From Candidatus Tayloriibacteriota bacterium (GTDB lineage: Bacteria > Patescibacteriota > Minisyncoccia > Phycocordibacterales > SIBU01): a stretch of 48,627 nt of DNA. A model generated the notes under the pieces. The model worked only from the letters and a program-made list of their open reading frames with translations. It made no database searches and was not told where the DNA came from. This document shows positions 47,938 through 48,627 of the stretch, piece after piece (position 1 is the stretch's first letter; every line of letters starts with the position of its first letter). Made by a program: the position numbers and the translations under genes. The stretch spans positions 1 through 48,627 of the forward strand of contig SIBU01000005.1 in NCBI GenBank assembly GCA_009695005.1. Reading direction: 5' to 3'.

Positions 47938-48627
47938 TTATCTCCCAATCGAAGCCTTGATACTCTCGAGGGTAGCTTTCAAACTTTCCAAAGCACTCGC
48001 CATTTGATTAACGGCTCCCGCACTACTTGTCGGGTGAAGAGCTCTGTACTCAGCCGTACTCATGAAAACCGTGCGAATGTAATCTACACTGCTTCCTGTA
48101 CTGTCCCAATACTGGAGTCCTCCTTGATCTGGGTCTCTATTGAGCAAGGTTTTATACAAATCTGCAATGGCCTTCTGTCTATCTGTGGTAACGAAAGAAG
48201 GATATGAAGAAGTGGTAACTACAGGCGCCACAACTGGAGTAGGAGCTATACACTGAGAACCGGATAATAAGTACCCACTGTTGCAAGTAATACTGGAAGT
48301 TTCTGTACCCGCTGTAAATGTGCCGTTATTACAAATGAAAGTATTTGAAGCCAAACGATTACCGTTAGATATTGAATTTGTAACACTCACAGTGGCACTC
48401 TCCCCACTGTTTTTTGATGGAACTGAATAACTGTTCAAAGTTGTCGCGGCACATGCAATAGAGACAGATGTTTGAACTGGCGCCACAACTGGAGCTGGAG
48501 CAGCGACTGGAGCAACTACAGGAGTGGTAGAAACTGGATTGGCATTTCGATATTCAGCGGTGCTCATGAAGATATTACGGATGTAATCTACACTGCTTCC
48601 TGTACTGTCCCAATACTGGAGTCCTCC
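47938..48627 (-). CDS. Partial surface protein with tandem DUF4214-like domains (5' end beyond window)
   Basis: Frame stays open to 48627 (GGLQYWDSTGSSVDYIRNIFMSTAEYRN) and the unit recurs as DQGGLQYWDSTGSSVDYIRTVFMSTAEYRA. Confidence 0.85.
   Translation of the reverse strand, partial: GGLQYWDSTGSSVDYIRNIFMSTAEYRNANPVSTTPVVAPVAAPAPVVAPVQTSVSIACAATTLNSYSVPSKNSGESATVSVTNSISNGNRLASNTFICNNGTFTAGTETSSITCNSGYLLSGSQCIAPTPVVAPVVTTSSYPSFVTTDRQKAIADLYKTLLNRDPDQGGLQYWDSTGSSVDYIRTVFMSTAEYRALHPTSSAGAVNQMASALESLKATLESIKASIGR
48077..48123. repeat. 47-bp exact direct repeat, second copy at 48581-48627
   Basis: atgtaatctacactgcttcctgtactgtcccaatactggagtcctcc at both sites. Confidence 0.95.

Noticed and set aside
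1-48627. CRISPR array or self-splicing intron.
   Set aside because: No regularly spaced direct repeats and no interrupted conserved genes seen.

Overview
The window looks like a Candidate Phyla Radiation (Patescibacteria/Parcubacteria-like) chromosome. The basis is a compact ribosomal gene cluster with no uL30 gene between rpsE and rplO, many lineage-specific hypothetical proteins, and ordinary TGA stops (e.g. map), so no sign of UGA recoding. It opens with a tmRNA gene (ssrA), followed by a strange structured region holding an inverted and a direct partial copy of the tmRNA 3' end. Next come a few unusual proteins: a kinase-NTase-HD fusion, a beta-repeat protein, a desaturase, a matrixin-like protease and an ATP-grasp ligase. 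Then infC-rpmI-rplT, a beta-CASP MBL protein, ndk, a MazF-type TA module, and a TraD/VirD4-like ATPase island. A long minus-strand ribosomal cluster follows (tuf, S10 ... SecY, adk, UMP kinase, map). It is broken twice: between rpsJ and rplC (RHH/RelE TA plus a divergent APH-like kinase) and between rplB and rpsS (terminator plus an unknown ORF). The window ends in large secreted surface proteins. Strongest unexplained signals: (1) near-identical promoter/leader modules restarting transcription after both breaks in the S10 operon; (2) a degenerate second copy of the map 3' end flanking a two-gene segment; (3) the inverted tmRNA 3'-end copy interrupted by a palindrome; (4) homologous leaders upstream of rplT and rplE; (5) the adenylate-kinase-like/NTase/HD fusion; (6) a shared C-terminal tail on adjacent surface proteins. 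All calls come from reading the sequence and the supplied ORF track. No database search was run.
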